A DNA stretch of 64,000 bases from Aaosphaeria pasadenensis (GCA_022813625.1 JAKLMB010000002.1:496001-560000); one strand, 5' to 3'; positions 23,062 to 34,572 are shown, numbered from the stretch's first letter. Notes: generated by a model not told the origin, from the sequence alone. Made by a program: numbers and translations.

Positions 23062-24687
23062 ATGTTTGCTAAAGCCGCCCTCTTCTCCTCGCTCCTCGCG
23101 ATCGGAGCATCAGCTCAGAAGGTAGCCACTCTGACTACTGAGACACATCCCAGCCTTCCCATCCAAGAGTGCACCTCTGCTGGCTCTTGTAAGTCTCTCT
23201 CGACCACTGTGACTCTCGATGCCAACTGGCGCTGGTTGCACACAACTACCGGCTACGACAACTGCTACACCGGCAACTCCTGGAACACTACGCTCTGCCC
23301 TGATGGCAAGACTTGCGCCAACAACTGTGCTCTCGATGGCGCCGACTACTCCGGCACCTACGGTGTCACTGCCTCCGGCGGTGCCCTCACCCTCAAGTTC
23401 GTTACTCAGGGTAGCTTCAGCAAGAACATTGGCTCTCGACTTTACCTCATGGCCTCCGATACCAAGTATCAAATGTTCAAGTTGCTGAACAAGGAGTTCA
23501 CTTTCGACGTCGATGTCAGCAAGCTTCCCTGTGGCCTCAACGGTGCCTTGTACCTTGTTGAGATGGACGAGGATGGTGGATTGGGCCGATTCTCCACCAA
23601 CAAGGCTGGTGCTAAGTACGGAACTGGATACTGCGACACTCAGTGTCCTCATGACATCAAGTTCATCAACGGCGAGGTACATCTCCTCTCCCTTCAAACC
23701 CTTCAGTCTCCCCATTCCATCCTCCTCATCTGCTCCCCAACCCAAACTGTAAACTAACGAATCACACAGGCCAACGTAGAAGGCTGGAACCCGTCTCCCA
23801 ACGACGCCAACGCCGGCTCCGGCAAATACGGCTCCTGCTGCCACGAGATGGACATCTGGGAAGCCAACAGCATCTCCACCGCCTATACGCCCCACGTCTG
23901 CTCCGTGAACGGACAAGTCCGCTGCTCCGGCACCGACTGCGGCGACGGCGACCAGCGGTACGCAGGAATCTGCGACAAAGACGGCTGCGACTTCAACAGC
24001 TACCGCATGGGCGACAAGTCCTTCTACGGCCCTGGCGCCAAAATCGACACGAAGAAGCCTTTCACCGTCGTGACCCAGTTCATTACGTCCGACGGCACCG
24101 ATACCGGCAAGCTCTCCGAGATCCGCCGCCTCTACGTGCAGAACGGCGTCGTCGTCAAGAACAGCGTCAGCGCCGTCTCCGGCGTCACTGCCTCCTCGTC
24201 CATCACCGACGCTTTCTGCAAGGAGCAGAAGACCGCGTTTGGCGATAACAACGCGTTCGCGAAGCTCGGCGGCCTGTCTGCCATGGGCGGCGCTATCGGT
24301 CGCGGCATGGTGCTTGCGCTGTCCGTCTGGGACGACCATGCTGTCAATATGCTCTGGCTCGACTCCACGTTCCCAACTGACAAGGACCCGGCTGCCCCTG
24401 GTGTCGCTAGAGGTACGTGCCCGACTGATTCCGGCAAGCCTGAGGTTGTCGAGGTCGAGAACGCGGATTCGAGTGTGATCTACTCGAATATCAAGTTCGG
24501 TGCTATCGACAGCACGTACAAGGCTGGCGGCGGCACGACTCCTCCCCCTGAGAACCCTGGAACGCCAGGCAATGGTGGAACGGCAAACAAGTATGAACAG
24601 TGTGGTGGTATGAACTGGACTGGTCCTACGGCTTGCAAGGACAGCACCTGCAAGAAGGTCAACGACTGGTATAGCCAGTGCTTGTAA
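23062..24687 (+). CDS. GH7 cellobiohydrolase (CBH I type) with C-terminal CBM1
   Basis: Two exons, 23062-23676 and 23770-24687, with a 93-nt GTACAT...CACAG intron, give 510 residues. The enzyme hydrolyses cellulose processively from reducing ends, outside the cell. A signal peptide (MFAKAALFSSLLAIGASA) precedes the mature start at Gln. The GH7 core shows WRWLH, NCYTGN, NIGSRLYLM, FTFDVDVSKLPCGLNGALY, GAKYGTGYCD and the catalytic EMDIWEAN, where Glu231 is the expected nucleophile, Asp233 the helper and Glu236 the acid/base. GMVLALSVWDD and MLWLDS follow. The presence of loop sequences such as TPHVCSVNGQVRC and CDKDGCDFNSYR favours cellobiohydrolase over endoglucanase. The linker is short and Gly/Pro-rich (TTPPPENPGTPGNGG), unlike the usual Ser/Thr-rich one, and is followed by a complete CBM1 (KYEQCGGMNWTGPTAC...WYSQCL). 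Exon 2 is strongly G/C-ending in codon use. Confidence 0.96.
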
Positions 24688-24914
24688 GGGAGGGACGCGT
24701 AGCTAGGCTAGAGATTCGATGTTGAGGTTGTTCTACTTGTATATAGTTAGTTCAGGGTGTTATTGAGGTTACAGAGAGTAGAAGTGAATTTGATTTTGAA
24801 GCAATTGAATTTTTGAATCGAACTTCAGGGGTATATCGTGTACAGTCTATATACAATCAAGCAAGCCACTGGAAGGCCTACACAACTAAGCAACCAACCA
24901 AAATTCTGTGCTTC

Positions 24915-26408
24915 TCAAGATGCCCAGCGTAGGCGTGTGTGTGGGTGCGCCTTAAAGTCTACAGGATTTTCAGGAATAGCAGGCACACACTTCCATGAGC
25001 ATCCTTGCCTTTTAAAAGGCAGCTCACTTGTAAGGTAGTACCACACCTCCAGCCATTCAGTTGCAGCAACCACAAAGTTGCGACCGCAAATGGTACATTT
25101 CTTGAGCGGATTGTGAAAGCGCCGTTGGTTTTCTCTTGCTTTGTCGAGGAAAAACTCTACGCTGGCAGGTAGAAAACGAATATCCTGGAGGTGAAAGAGT
25201 TCAACAACATCTGAAGGAGTGAGATGTTCAAGACTTTTCACCATAGATGCAGAGAGGAGTGATGTGCATCCAGATGGTGGTCGGAAATTGCTGGCTGGTG
25301 GACCGACTCTTCTTCCGTTCAAGTAGACGCTGAAGATGCACTCCTCAGCGGCAGATTGGGGAAGTTTTGGAGAGCCTGGCAGGAGTTCACCGTACTGGTT
25401 GTAGAACGAGACCTCGGTGTTGCCGATGTGATAAGCCTTCAAGTTTGGCTCCGCGGTCTCCAAAGGCGGTTGCTTCCTGCGCAATATGCGTATCACGCGT
25501 GCGGCCTCACCAACGCTCAGAGTGTCGAGGAGATTACTGAAGTTGGCGTCATTGAATCCAGCTAAAGTAGGCACATACACGCCATCAAATTCCTGATTGC
25601 GTGCTGTAGCCAACTTTCGGCACAAGCTTCGGATTGATTCTTGCGCGTTGGGTAGGGTAGGAAGATCACAACCATTCACCCGTATCGACTGCAGGCTGCC
25701 GTGTCTCGCCATATCCACCAGTTCAAAGGGAAGTGAAGTAAGTGGATTTAGTGAGAGATCAAGGGTCGTAAGATTGCGAAGCTTGTTGATCTGTGGAGGC
25801 AGCTCACGTATGCCGTTCTCGCGTAGTGTGAGCGCCACAAGATTTTCGACGGCAAAGAGCTCCGCGTGTGGGAATTGCAGGTTGTTTCCTGCTAGGCTCA
25901 CGAAGAGTCTGGGGACCATGGTGCGGAATTGGCCTTCGTCCGGAAGCTCGGTATCTGGGTTTTGGGGTGGAACAATGACTTGGTTGAGAGCTGTGACACG
26001 GGCTATATGTTTGTCCTCGAGATGTCGTCTGCTTAAGTCGTAAAGGGTCGCATTATCGTTTACTCCTTGCATAAGATGGCTAACCATGGCTTCCTCGACT
26101 GGGTCCATGATTGTATCTTTTACCTTGGTCTCCTCCTGTGCCATTTCAGAATCGTCACTGAGGAGCCAAACTCCAGAGTCGAAATTGCGCGTAAACTTCG
26201 ACTTTTTGGATACAATCAAAGGCGGCGGTTCTTCTGTCTCGTACCAGGGACCTACGCGCTTTCGTTTGAATCGTGGCGATATATAATTAGTTGCGTCCTC
26301 GCCGTCGAAGGGATCGTCGCTGGAGAAGAGGGGCGGTTCGCTGGAAGTTGGGGAGGGCGCGTCGTGGATGGGAGGAAGCGGCGGGGAGCTCGGAAATAGC
26401 GGGGCCAT
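24915..26408 (-). CDS. leucine-rich-repeat protein with C-terminal Cys cluster
   Basis: A single exon of 497 residues. The first 170 residues are disordered and acidic, with a KRKRVGPW basic patch that could be a nuclear signal. Leucine-rich repeats follow at about residues 170-260 (LFVSLAGNNL, LVALTLRENGIRELPPQI, LTTLDLSLNPLTSLPFELV, LQSIRVNGCDLPTLP). The C-terminus has a CTICGR...CSWKC cysteine arrangement, possibly zinc-binding. This architecture occurs in a conserved but uncharacterised fungal LRR family; a scaffold or adaptor role is inference. The gene converges on the GH7 gene, with only 227 bp between the stops. The ATG at 26408 begins the MAPLFPSSPPLPP disordered tail; no better start is seen. 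Confidence 0.8.
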   Translation of the reverse strand: MAPLFPSSPPLPPIHDAPSPTSSEPPLFSSDDPFDGEDATNYISPRFKRKRVGPWYETEEPPPLIVSKKSKFTRNFDSGVWLLSDDSEMAQEETKVKDTIMDPVEEAMVSHLMQGVNDNATLYDLSRRHLEDKHIARVTALNQVIVPPQNPDTELPDEGQFRTMVPRLFVSLAGNNLQFPHAELFAVENLVALTLRENGIRELPPQINKLRNLTTLDLSLNPLTSLPFELVDMARHGSLQSIRVNGCDLPTLPNAQESIRSLCRKLATARNQEFDGVYVPTLAGFNDANFSNLLDTLSVGEAARVIRILRRKQPPLETAEPNLKAYHIGNTEVSFYNQYGELLPGSPKLPQSAAEECIFSVYLNGRRVGPPASNFRPPSGCTSLLSASMVKSLEHLTPSDVVELFHLQDIRFLPASVEFFLDKARENQRRFHNPLKKCTICGRNFVVAATEWLEVWYYLTSELPFKRQGCSWKCVPAIPENPVDFKAHPHTRLRWAS

Positions 26409-27154
26409 TGTGAGGGCTTTAGCAAGGCAATGCCCAGTAATCGCAAGTAAAGGTGTTCACTGGAGGGAGTGATAGTTAGTCCGGCTGTGTGAAGGTGAGA
26501 GCGTGAAGGGTGAGAGTTGTGAGGTGAGTGGTTGAGTGAATAGATATTGGAGGAAAGCGGAAGGTGGGCACGCGTTGTGATGATACCTCGTAGTAAAAAG
26601 AACGCGAAACAACCCTGACCTGAATAAGGCCGATCGGACTTCCCCACTCGATTACTGGTGACACTAACTCAGTGTGGTATAGAAGTACGAGGCACTGTGA
26701 TTAACGAAGTATGAAATGACTCTGTTACGAGTAATGGTTAGTTGGTTGGTTGTTTCATACGAGGTCAGAGAGGAGAGGAGTTCTGTTCTCGTCTCTTTCG
26801 TCATTTCCAGGGTCTCGTACATATCAAATGCCGAGGGACAACATGACGCGCACTGACTGCGGATCCACGTGAGCTTCAAAAAGTATCCGAATCGCGTCCT
26901 TCTAGACCGAACCCCTTAGTTCCTCGGTTTTAGTTATCTGTTATTATTATTATTTTAGGTATATACAATTGTTACATAATTTTTATCTTTCGTTCTATGC
27001 CTGGCCTTCAACCTTTTTGGAATCTGCAATGCTGGATGTACATAACTAAACACATCAAACAGGAACATATAACCCCCGAAAACAATACTGTGCCCCTGAA
27101 CAGGATGCATCAGCTGCAACTGGACGCCCCAAAAAGATGATAAACTACAGAACA
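26409..27154. other. intergenic, promoter of LRR gene
   Basis: No gene supported. The part near 26931-27000 is A/T-rich with a short TTATTATTATTATT run (26941 on), likely the 3' flank of the reductase-like gene. Confidence 0.45.
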
Positions 27155-27935
27155 TTACAACCCAGCCAGTCGCCGGATAGCGACATTCGGCAACAATCTA
27201 CCTCCCATCTGAAGATCCTTCCCATCCAACGGCTTCCCCTGACTCATTGCTAATTCTGTCAAAACCTTTCCGAGGGACCGGGTTGGCGTCATCATAGATT
27301 TGTATACTATGCCTATGGGTCCCAACAACATCTTATAGTATGCAGGCTTCTGCGGCATAAACTTATGGATCTCAGGATGCTGCCTCCAATCGACAGCGCC
27401 AGGTCGGACGTTGAACACATTCAGATTCGGGGTCTGCTTGCCCAAGTCGAATAGTGCCTGCTCTGCTTGCCCTTTTACTTTGCCATAGACGGGTGTAGTT
27501 ATTCCTGGTGACTGTGTTGCGCCTTCGCCTGACACGTATACGAAGGTAAAAGGTGACTCCGGATGTAGCGTGCTGAACGCCTTTGCAGCAGCTAGGGGGT
27601 AATCGTGGGTAATTTGGAAGTATTCCCTATGTCATCTTCGTCAACGTGTGTACTCTTATCACCACGAGAGATACTTACTCTTTGTTGACATCATTCTGCG
27701 AGACGCCTTGTGCCCAGACTACACCTTGCGCATCTTTCAATTGCTCGAGTAGCTCGGTCGGATAGCTCTTGTAGTCCTTGTGTATGATGACCTTTGCCTT
27801 GTCTTCGTGTCCTTCGACCATCGCGACGGGCCTTCTACTGAGTATCGAGATTCGTGTGATTGCCTCTGTTTTCAGCATGACTTCGAGTGTCCCGGCTCCA
27901 ACCAGGCCGGTAGCGCCGGTGAGAATGAGATGCAT
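27155..27935 (-). CDS. NAD(P)-binding Rossmann-fold (NmrA/SDR-like) protein
   Basis: Two exons, 27935-27679 and 27626-27155, with a 52-nt GTAAGT...ATAG intron, give 242 residues. The N-terminus MHLILTGATGLVGAGTLEVML carries the GxTGxxG nucleotide-binding motif of atypical short-chain dehydrogenases. SILSRRPV would follow the second strand, where NADPH-type members have basic residues. VVWAQGVSQ, FVYVSGEGAT and a YGKVKGQAE segment match the TYxxxK-type active-site region, with Tyr and Lys spaced as in YxxxK (Y-G-K-V-K). NVFNVRPGAVD ends the core. Such proteins act as redox sensors, reductases or epimerase-like enzymes; substrate unknown. Length is short but complete. Confidence 0.83.
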
Positions 27936-28795
27936 GTTGCCGATTGATTGTGTAAAGTGTGAAAGTTGAAGAAAATCGAATAATCCAGGGATAACAGAGA
28001 TATTTAACTCTTAAGAAGGCTTTTTGCACACCAACTGATAGTCTAAATATAATGGGCCAACGTATCTGACATTTTCAGCTCCGAGCAATGACGTCGGACG
28101 AAAGACGCTTATGGCCGGGTCAGCACCAGAGGGTTGGAGCGCTTTTGGTGCGAGGGATGAAGGATCGCATGTCTAGACAGAGTGAGGACGGAGATAGCGT
28201 TGAGGCAGCGCACAGTTTGGCAGTGTAGTTGGAGGTAAGGGAGAAGACATGTAAAGAAAAATTCCGGAGCGTACGTACGTATATTACAGGTAGCGACGAG
28301 TAGACAGACAGGCGTAGGGCTATCGGTAGTGTTGCTGCATCGTCCTGCACTTCCGTTGCTATCGATAAGCGATGCATTCTGAGCTTGAGCTTTGAGCACT
28401 CCGAGGGGAGGCGTTCTGCTCCGCCTACGGGCACGACCGTTCGGGTAGAACATTCCCAGTGGCGATATCCATTTAAAAGATCTCGCTTCGAACCTCTGCC
28501 TCCTCGACGACAGATGATAATGAGAGATGACTGGTCCCCGGGTTTATCTTTGACCCCTGGCGATCTTCGTTCGCCTGGGAGGATCACCGTTGCATGCCAA
28601 CCGACCTAATAATACCCGGCCAAATACTGGTTTTTTGCCCCGAAGGTGGCATTGCTTTAAGATGACTTCTTTGAACTATCTCGTTGCTCTGTGTTCGTCT
28701 CATCTCGTTGCATTTGTTTTCTTCTAACACTCACTTTGTAGCGCATCGTTTGTTTTTGTTTCATTTGTTCAACATCTCTATTTCAGTCACTAGTT
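27936..28795. other. divergent promoter region
   Basis: Lies between the reductase-like gene (minus) and the F-box-like gene (plus). The last 100 bases before 28796 are T/C-rich with TTTGTTTTTG runs. No gene supported. Confidence 0.45.
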
Positions 28796-30832
28796 ATGTC
28801 TATCTCAAGCGCGCTTAGCAATCGCTACATCGTCTCGACAATCCTAGAACATCTTTCAAACATGAAGTACAAGGTCCGAAGGCAGCAGGCTCCGGAGCTA
28901 CCGGTTGAACTTCTCGAATTCCGACCAACACTTATGCCGTCAATTCTTGTTAATAAACTCTGGGCTGACGAAGGCATATCAATACTTTGGAAACGCTATC
29001 CTTATCTCCTGGCATTGCATCTTATAGAACCTACACGGAGGCAGTACTATGCTTCTAAAATTCAACACCTTTTCTACAGAAGCCTGATATCAGAAAACCA
29101 AGAGACTACTCTCCACTTCTTGAACACACTCAATTGGTCAAACTTGAAGACTTTGGAATTGGAGATTGACCTTTCCGCCGCGAGAGCTCAATTCAGTGCG
29201 CTTTTACATCCAGGTCTCGAACATCTCGAGCTCTTGGGCACTCAGAATGGGACTTCATCAGAGCTTGCGTCCTCTGTACTTCCCTCCTTGTTTGTGAGTT
29301 GCCACATACGAAGACGTTTCCTAGTATCGAGCTGACAGACCCAGTCGTCACTTCAGCAATTAAAAGGTACTCGATTCGGGGCTGGCTTTATTTTTGAAGA
29401 ACATCCCGTCCACGCCAGTGTCTTGCACGATATTCTAGATTCCCTCCCATCTATCAGCACAGTCGAAGTGAAGTCTACAGGATTTGTAGCTCTCGATGAG
29501 CTGTTCTCTCTTCTGACTCGACGTCTGGGACTCGAGGGACTTGAAATCGACCTCGAGCCAGGTCTTACCTTATTGCCTCTGTTTTCCGGTCCGAATGCTG
29601 TTCCGTCGCCATTTCAAGACTTAAGAAGACTGAACATTATGTGCTACCCGGAAATCGCACTCGCTATCCTCCCTCATCTGGCCCTGTTGGAGGACCTTCA
29701 GCTTGACATCTGTCGAGACCCAGCACTTGAAGCTCACCAGGCCGACAGTACGGTTGTAGAAGAGATCCTCGCAAAAGTCTCGAAGCTCTCGCAACTGAAA
29801 TTAGGGGTCGGCACACTTTCTATGGATTTCCCTTCAGATTCATCCTTTCCCTTTCTGTGCGGAACAACACTACGCGAACTTGCGAAACGATGTCCGGACC
29901 TTGTCAAATTCAATCTCTTTGCGCTTGATCCATCGTATATTGATGGGTCCAACATCTCAAGTGAGGAGTTCGACTCGTTTTGCCAACTTGTTCCACAGTT
30001 ACAACATTTCACCCTAAAGCTGCATCCTGGTACTGCATCTACCTTGGAAGACACTGCTCTGCAAAGCCTGAGTAAACATTGCCCGGAACTCGAAGTAATC
30101 CGAATCAGCATCCCACTCAAATTACCCAGTCTTCCAGCCTCCGGACACCTTCCACAGATCCTAATCAGCGAGCCGGGAACACCAGCCACCGACAACAATA
30201 ACCAGGACGAAACAACTCCCCAGACCCCAACAGGGAGCACCTCAAGCGCATACTTCAGCTTCAACGAAATCGTCGACTACCCCGAAGGCAGCAACCCCCA
30301 ACCCCTCTTCCCAACCTTAACCCACCTCGCGCTCTCCCGCCCTGAAAGCGTCCTCTCCTCCGCCGAAGACGAATACACCCCACCTCGCGACTCCCACCCC
30401 AGCATCCTCGCTGCCGAACTACAAGAGAATCTCGTTCGTTCATGGGCGCAACCCCTCTTGACACATTTCCCTCGGCTCGAGATCCTCGAAGCGTGGGGAG
30501 ACTGGACAGGCACGGAGATCGAATCGCTGAACTACTTCCTCCCAACGCAGGAGCTTTTGGCGACGACTTGGGAGTTTCTGAGCGGTGTTGAGCAGGATTT
30601 GTGGGCGAATGGCGAGGAGGAGGAGGAATATGAAGGGGACGAGTGGCGGGCGTACGATAGTGGGGATGATTGGGATGCTGCGGCTTCGTTGAATGAGATG
30701 GTGCTGGATGATGCTACGATTACGAATGAGAGTTATGTTGCTGAACTTGAGGGTTACGTTACGCCTGTTCGAACGGTTGAAGGAGATGGCTATTTCGATG
30801 AGAGATTTGTCCAGTCTGGCAGTGCTGCGTAA
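28796..30832 (+). CDS. F-box/LRR-like protein
   Basis: Two exons, 28796-29293 and 29345-30832, with a 51-nt GTGAGT...CCAG intron, give 661 residues. The N-terminus (YIVSTILEHLS..., then LMPSILVNKLWADEGISILWKRYP) resembles the divergent F-box of fungal proteins that recruit substrates to SCF ubiquitin ligases. The middle contains repeated leucine-rich segments (LKTLELEI, LEHLELLG, LEGLEIDLE, LEDLQLDI, LSQLKLGV, LQHFTLKL), consistent with an LRR solenoid. A Ser/Thr/Pro-rich insert lies near residues 440-520, and the C-terminal 100 residues are very acidic (EEEEEYEGDEW). Function in ubiquitination is inference from architecture. Many species-specific paralogues of such proteins exist in ascomycetes. 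Confidence 0.78.
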
Positions 30833-32172
30833 TCGTCTTTACTTGTAGCATCTCCGGACAACAGAAAGTCAAAAGAACATATCGGTACAGTACAGGACGT
30901 TTCCAAAACAAAAGAACTATCCCTTCAATGCCCTAGGGAGCATTGCAACGATGACACCACGCTCGCTCGTTCGATTCATTTACGAAAACATATCCACCTC
31001 AACAACACACGAACAGACCGAAGACGGCCGTCCAGCAGGCCTGGACCGTACACACGCAGTCAATTTCTCGATAAACGGTTTTCCTTCACGCATACAAGAG
31101 GCTTTATCCCAGTGCGGGGGATGCAATAAATGAAAGGGGAGAATGTAATGGATCAAGTCAATTTCTTGGGCTGAAGGGGTTTTGAAGTACTTAGAAATAG
31201 GGAAGAAGTTATGATATATGTACACAATAGGTCAATGAAGAAAATAATTGTTGAAGAATGAAATTGACTTCGCCCTTGCGGTCACGATTGAAATTAGGGA
31301 ATTGAGTAATTATGCGATAAAGAAATAATACGCGGGGGAGAGTTTTGTTCAATATTCAATAATTGAGCTCTCATATGGATGAAATGAACAGTGAATGACA
31401 GAGACGAAAGATGAATAACTACGATGTAGAACGTCTGGAAAATTGTAATGTATATTCACAACTGGCTAACAATTCCGTGATGCATCTACGCATTATACTC
31501 CCTCATACCATCCCAAAATATCGACTAGGGATCACCTCCAATATGCAAGTCATCACCCCAAATTATCCTCCGACACCAGTACCCCTACTTCCGGTACTCT
31601 CCCCCTCAAGGCATACCACAGCTTACGACTTCATCTCCCTATCCCAAGCAACCACCCCAGAGCTCTTTTTCCCGCGCATTATGCCTCCATCGGCTTAAGC
31701 CCACCGATGTTTTGGACTCAAAACACCTACCCGGTCCGATTCGCTGTTCTGCGTTTCATCCGACGTGCAACATGGCGTCGCCAATCAGTACACAGCATGG
31801 GTCTGCGGGTAATAATCCACCTTCGACTCGTACTGTTTTGAGGGTATTGCCGGGCAGTCCTGTCATACCGTGTATCGCAAATACCGAAAATATGGGAGCG
31901 CTTGAGTCAGGGAGGAGGGTGGAGTTCCAAGAGGTAGGTTTTCAGTATACGATTTTCTCAGCGTTCTTACATCAAGGTTGACGGTATTCTGTAGTTTATT
32001 TGGTGCAGTGGTGTTGCTCGCAGGTTCCGATTCACCTTTCTCGCGACTAGATTGTCGCAGACGAGTTGCTGCTTCCACAACGACCGTACTTTGGTTCCAG
32101 CGTTATCTCCCATCGATGTTTGAAGAGACAGGTCCTTTGTGCAGCTCACCGTAGAGCTTCCCTACTCCCGCC
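30833..32172. other. intergenic stretch
   Basis: Holds the 3' flank of the F-box-like gene and the promoter of the CFEM gene. Short frames (for example 31411-31698) have no family signature. It is A/T-rich between 31130 and 31450. Nothing else seen. Confidence 0.45.
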
Positions 32173-33396
32173 ATGCTCTATACAAAATCCAGACCGTACG
32201 ATATCGCGATAATATCCTGCCTTCTCCTCTCCTCGATACCAATAGCATCATGTCGACCACCTCCTGATTCCTTATTACCACGTCAGACGACCTTTGACGA
32301 CCTCGCATTACCAAAATGTTCCCTATCTTGCTTTATCAACAGCCTCACGAGCGATGGCTGTGCGAACGAAACCGACTTCAAATGCCATTGCGAAAAGGGT
32401 ACGATGTTATCAGCAGCAGACCCGTGTCTAAGATCGAGATGTAGTCAGGACGAACAAGTAGATGCGATGAATAAGATTCGGACAGCGTGTCGAGCAACGG
32501 GTGTTGATCTTGGGAATGGGGACAAAGATGGACAGAACAGCTTTACTAGAAGTATCAGCATGTCAGAACCAACAAGGACAACAGGACCTACGACACAGGA
32601 CACCAACCCAACAGCCTCAATATCGTCGTCTACAAACACCCGAACACCCAACCCTGCTCCAGGAAATCCAGCCAACGGCCCAACACAAGCTCCAGCTCCC
32701 CCCTCTCCAACAGATGTCCCAACACAGTCAAATTTAGACAACACATCTAACCCCACTGACCCGCCTCCAATGCCCACAGACACCCTTCTCGCCCTCCTCC
32801 CCACCGACCGCCAACTCTCCCCCGGCGCAAAAGCCGGCATCGGCGTCTCCGTCTCCCTCCTCTTCACCTCCCTCCTCATAACCCTAATCCTCTACATTCG
32901 ACGCCTGAAGCGCGAACTCCGCGCCGCGCAGGCCCAAGCCGCTGGCGTCCCCGAGTCTGTCTGGCGCGCCCACATATCTACCGCATCTACCCCCGGCCTC
33001 ATGCCTCGGCGCCGCAGCAGCAGCTGGCGAGACCGCGGTCGCTCGCCCCCGGAATCCCCAGTGTCACCGCTCTCGGAATCCGGCGGCGGCCCGGCGCTGC
33101 TGAAGAAGAAGCGCGGACACGTTCTCAGCGTCGTCGTAGAGCGCGAGGAGGAAGGGTCAGAGGCGGCGAGTCTGGAACCAATGGTTCCTCGCGAACCTGT
33201 GCCGGGGCAATCGGAGGGGCTGGTGGATCCACTCGAGCTGGATGGAGAGTATACGGGTATCGTGGAGTTGCCGACGAGTGTCACGCCGAGGGCACGCAGC
33301 CTCGAAAGGGCGGGCAGGGAGAGGGGGAGTAGTTTTGGGGACTCGAGTCGGCCGAGTACGAGGGGGAGTGCGGAGAAGGCGAGGTTTGTTGTGTGA
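32173..33396 (+). CDS. CFEM-domain single-pass membrane protein
   Basis: A single exon of 407 residues. A signal peptide (residues 1-27, core IAIISCLLLSSIPIAS) is followed by a CFEM domain at 49-106 with all eight cysteines (49, 53, 63, 71, 73, 85, 90, 106). Asp68, in TDFKCHC, sits where CFEM proteins such as Candida Csa2 place the axial haem-iron ligand. A Pro/Thr/Ser-rich stalk (about 115-205) precedes one transmembrane helix (about 220-242, GIGVSVSLLFTSLLITLILYI) flanked by a basic stop-transfer RRLKREL. The 165-residue cytosolic tail is disordered and Arg/Ser/Pro-rich with many potential phosphosites. The layout (outside CFEM, inside tail) is that of receptor-like or sensor CFEM proteins, not GPI-anchored haem carriers. 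Ligand unknown. Confidence 0.88.
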   Translation: MLYTKSRPYDIAIISCLLLSSIPIASCRPPPDSLLPRQTTFDDLALPKCSLSCFINSLTSDGCANETDFKCHCEKGTMLSAADPCLRSRCSQDEQVDAMNKIRTACRATGVDLGNGDKDGQNSFTRSISMSEPTRTTGPTTQDTNPTASISSSTNTRTPNPAPGNPANGPTQAPAPPSPTDVPTQSNLDNTSNPTDPPPMPTDTLLALLPTDRQLSPGAKAGIGVSVSLLFTSLLITLILYIRRLKRELRAAQAQAAGVPESVWRAHISTASTPGLMPRRRSSSWRDRGRSPPESPVSPLSESGGGPALLKKKRGHVLSVVVEREEEGSEAASLEPMVPREPVPGQSEGLVDPLELDGEYTGIVELPTSVTPRARSLERAGRERGSSFGDSSRPSTRGSAEKARFVV

Positions 33397-33786
33397 TAAA
33401 GGGGGGAGGAGGGAGGAGGGTGTGCCGGTACTGGATACTGGGTAATGTATGATTAGACAATGTAGATAATTGTGGAATCCACCTACTTGAACATCAACTG
33501 TGTAGATTTGGGAATTGCGTCGCTTCTGATGGCCCAGACGGAGGGGCATCGGAGGGGAGTTAAGAGGTGATCGCTGCTTCAGTGGTGGGGCACTGTTGTG
33601 TCCATCGTGTCCATGGTGATCCGGTGATTCGAAACTTGAAGGGGGCGTTGTCAGCAGCTTTTGGGGGTGTTGGAAAGCGTGCTAGAGCGCCCAAAGGCCT
33701 CGAAAAGAGGGCAGTTGACGAGAAAATAGGGACGATAGTTGAACTCGAGGAGAGAACGTGAAAATGTTCGGATATGAGATGAAGGT

Positions 33787-33855
33787 GTAGAAGTACAGTA
33801 TTAGAAGGCGTAGAAGTACAGTATTAGAAGGCGTAGAAGTACAGTACTAGAAGGC
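33787..33855 (+). repeat. 23-bp minisatellite, three copies
   Basis: GTAGAAGTACAGTATTAGAAGGC occurs head to tail at 33787, 33810 and 33833; the third copy differs by one T-to-C change. Spacing is exactly 23 bp without spacers, so this is not a CRISPR array. Confidence 0.92.
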
Positions 33856-34329
33856 GTCGTGAGGTTTCCAAGATGTAAAGGTACTACACCCTGCCCTGTG
33901 ACTCAAGAGCAGTGCAAGCTATGGGTGGGCTATCAAGGGCTTTGCTGGCTGAATTTGACTACATCATGAGGCCATAAGCAACGGTCCTTCGTGATGCCTC
34001 AACTCGAGATCAGATTGTCGACCGGCAGTAACCGACTGCATTATGAGATATTGACAAGAATGCACAAGCATGGAGAGAAAACTCGGCAGTGTAAAAGATA
34101 TGACCTGGTAACGCGTCACGGCAACTTCAACACCAAGAGACGAGAACCACCATCATGAGATTCAGATACCTGTATCTTTACCTACAGAAGAACAGCACGC
34201 GGCACGACAATCTTGCTACAAACTACACATTGTACGCAGTACACTCTGACTAACCCAACAAAGTCGAAGAAACCTCACAACAACACTGCACACCCAAGAA
34301 CATCAACAAAAACCAAGTCATCGACAGTC

Positions 34330-34572
34330 GTCTTCTTCAAGCACCCAGGCAAGCCAGGCAACTCAATGAAAAAAAGATGAAAAGGTGAAAGGATGGGTTG
34401 AACCCATTAAGTCAGCAAAGATTTGGTTTTTATGAAGGCAAAACAGTAAAAGCCTAGAGCAGTTCGGAAAAGATCAAGGAGAGTAAAGGAGATGAGGGAG
34501 TGAGTGGCAGAAGGGATTTATGTACGTGATAGGAGAGACCGTTAGTCAGCCTCGCTAAGCGAGCACGGGCTC
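34330..34572 (+). repeat. dispersed hairpin repeat, copy A
   Basis: It begins CTTCTTCAAG...CAGGCAAGC, continues with ACTCAATGAAAAA and a 15-nt palindrome ATGGGTTGAACCCAT at 34393-34407, then a purine-rich tract and GGGATTTATGTACG near 34513. Order and sequence match the copies at 45-47 kb, although the middle hairpin section is shorter. Confidence 0.65.

Noticed and set aside
23110..24339. Long minus-strand open frame opposite the GH7 gene (409 codons)
   Set aside because: It is the antisense shadow of a strongly G/C-ending coding sequence, crosses the GH7 intron and has no family signature.
33787..33855. CRISPR-like array
   Set aside because: Units are head to tail without spacers, and the genome is eukaryotic.
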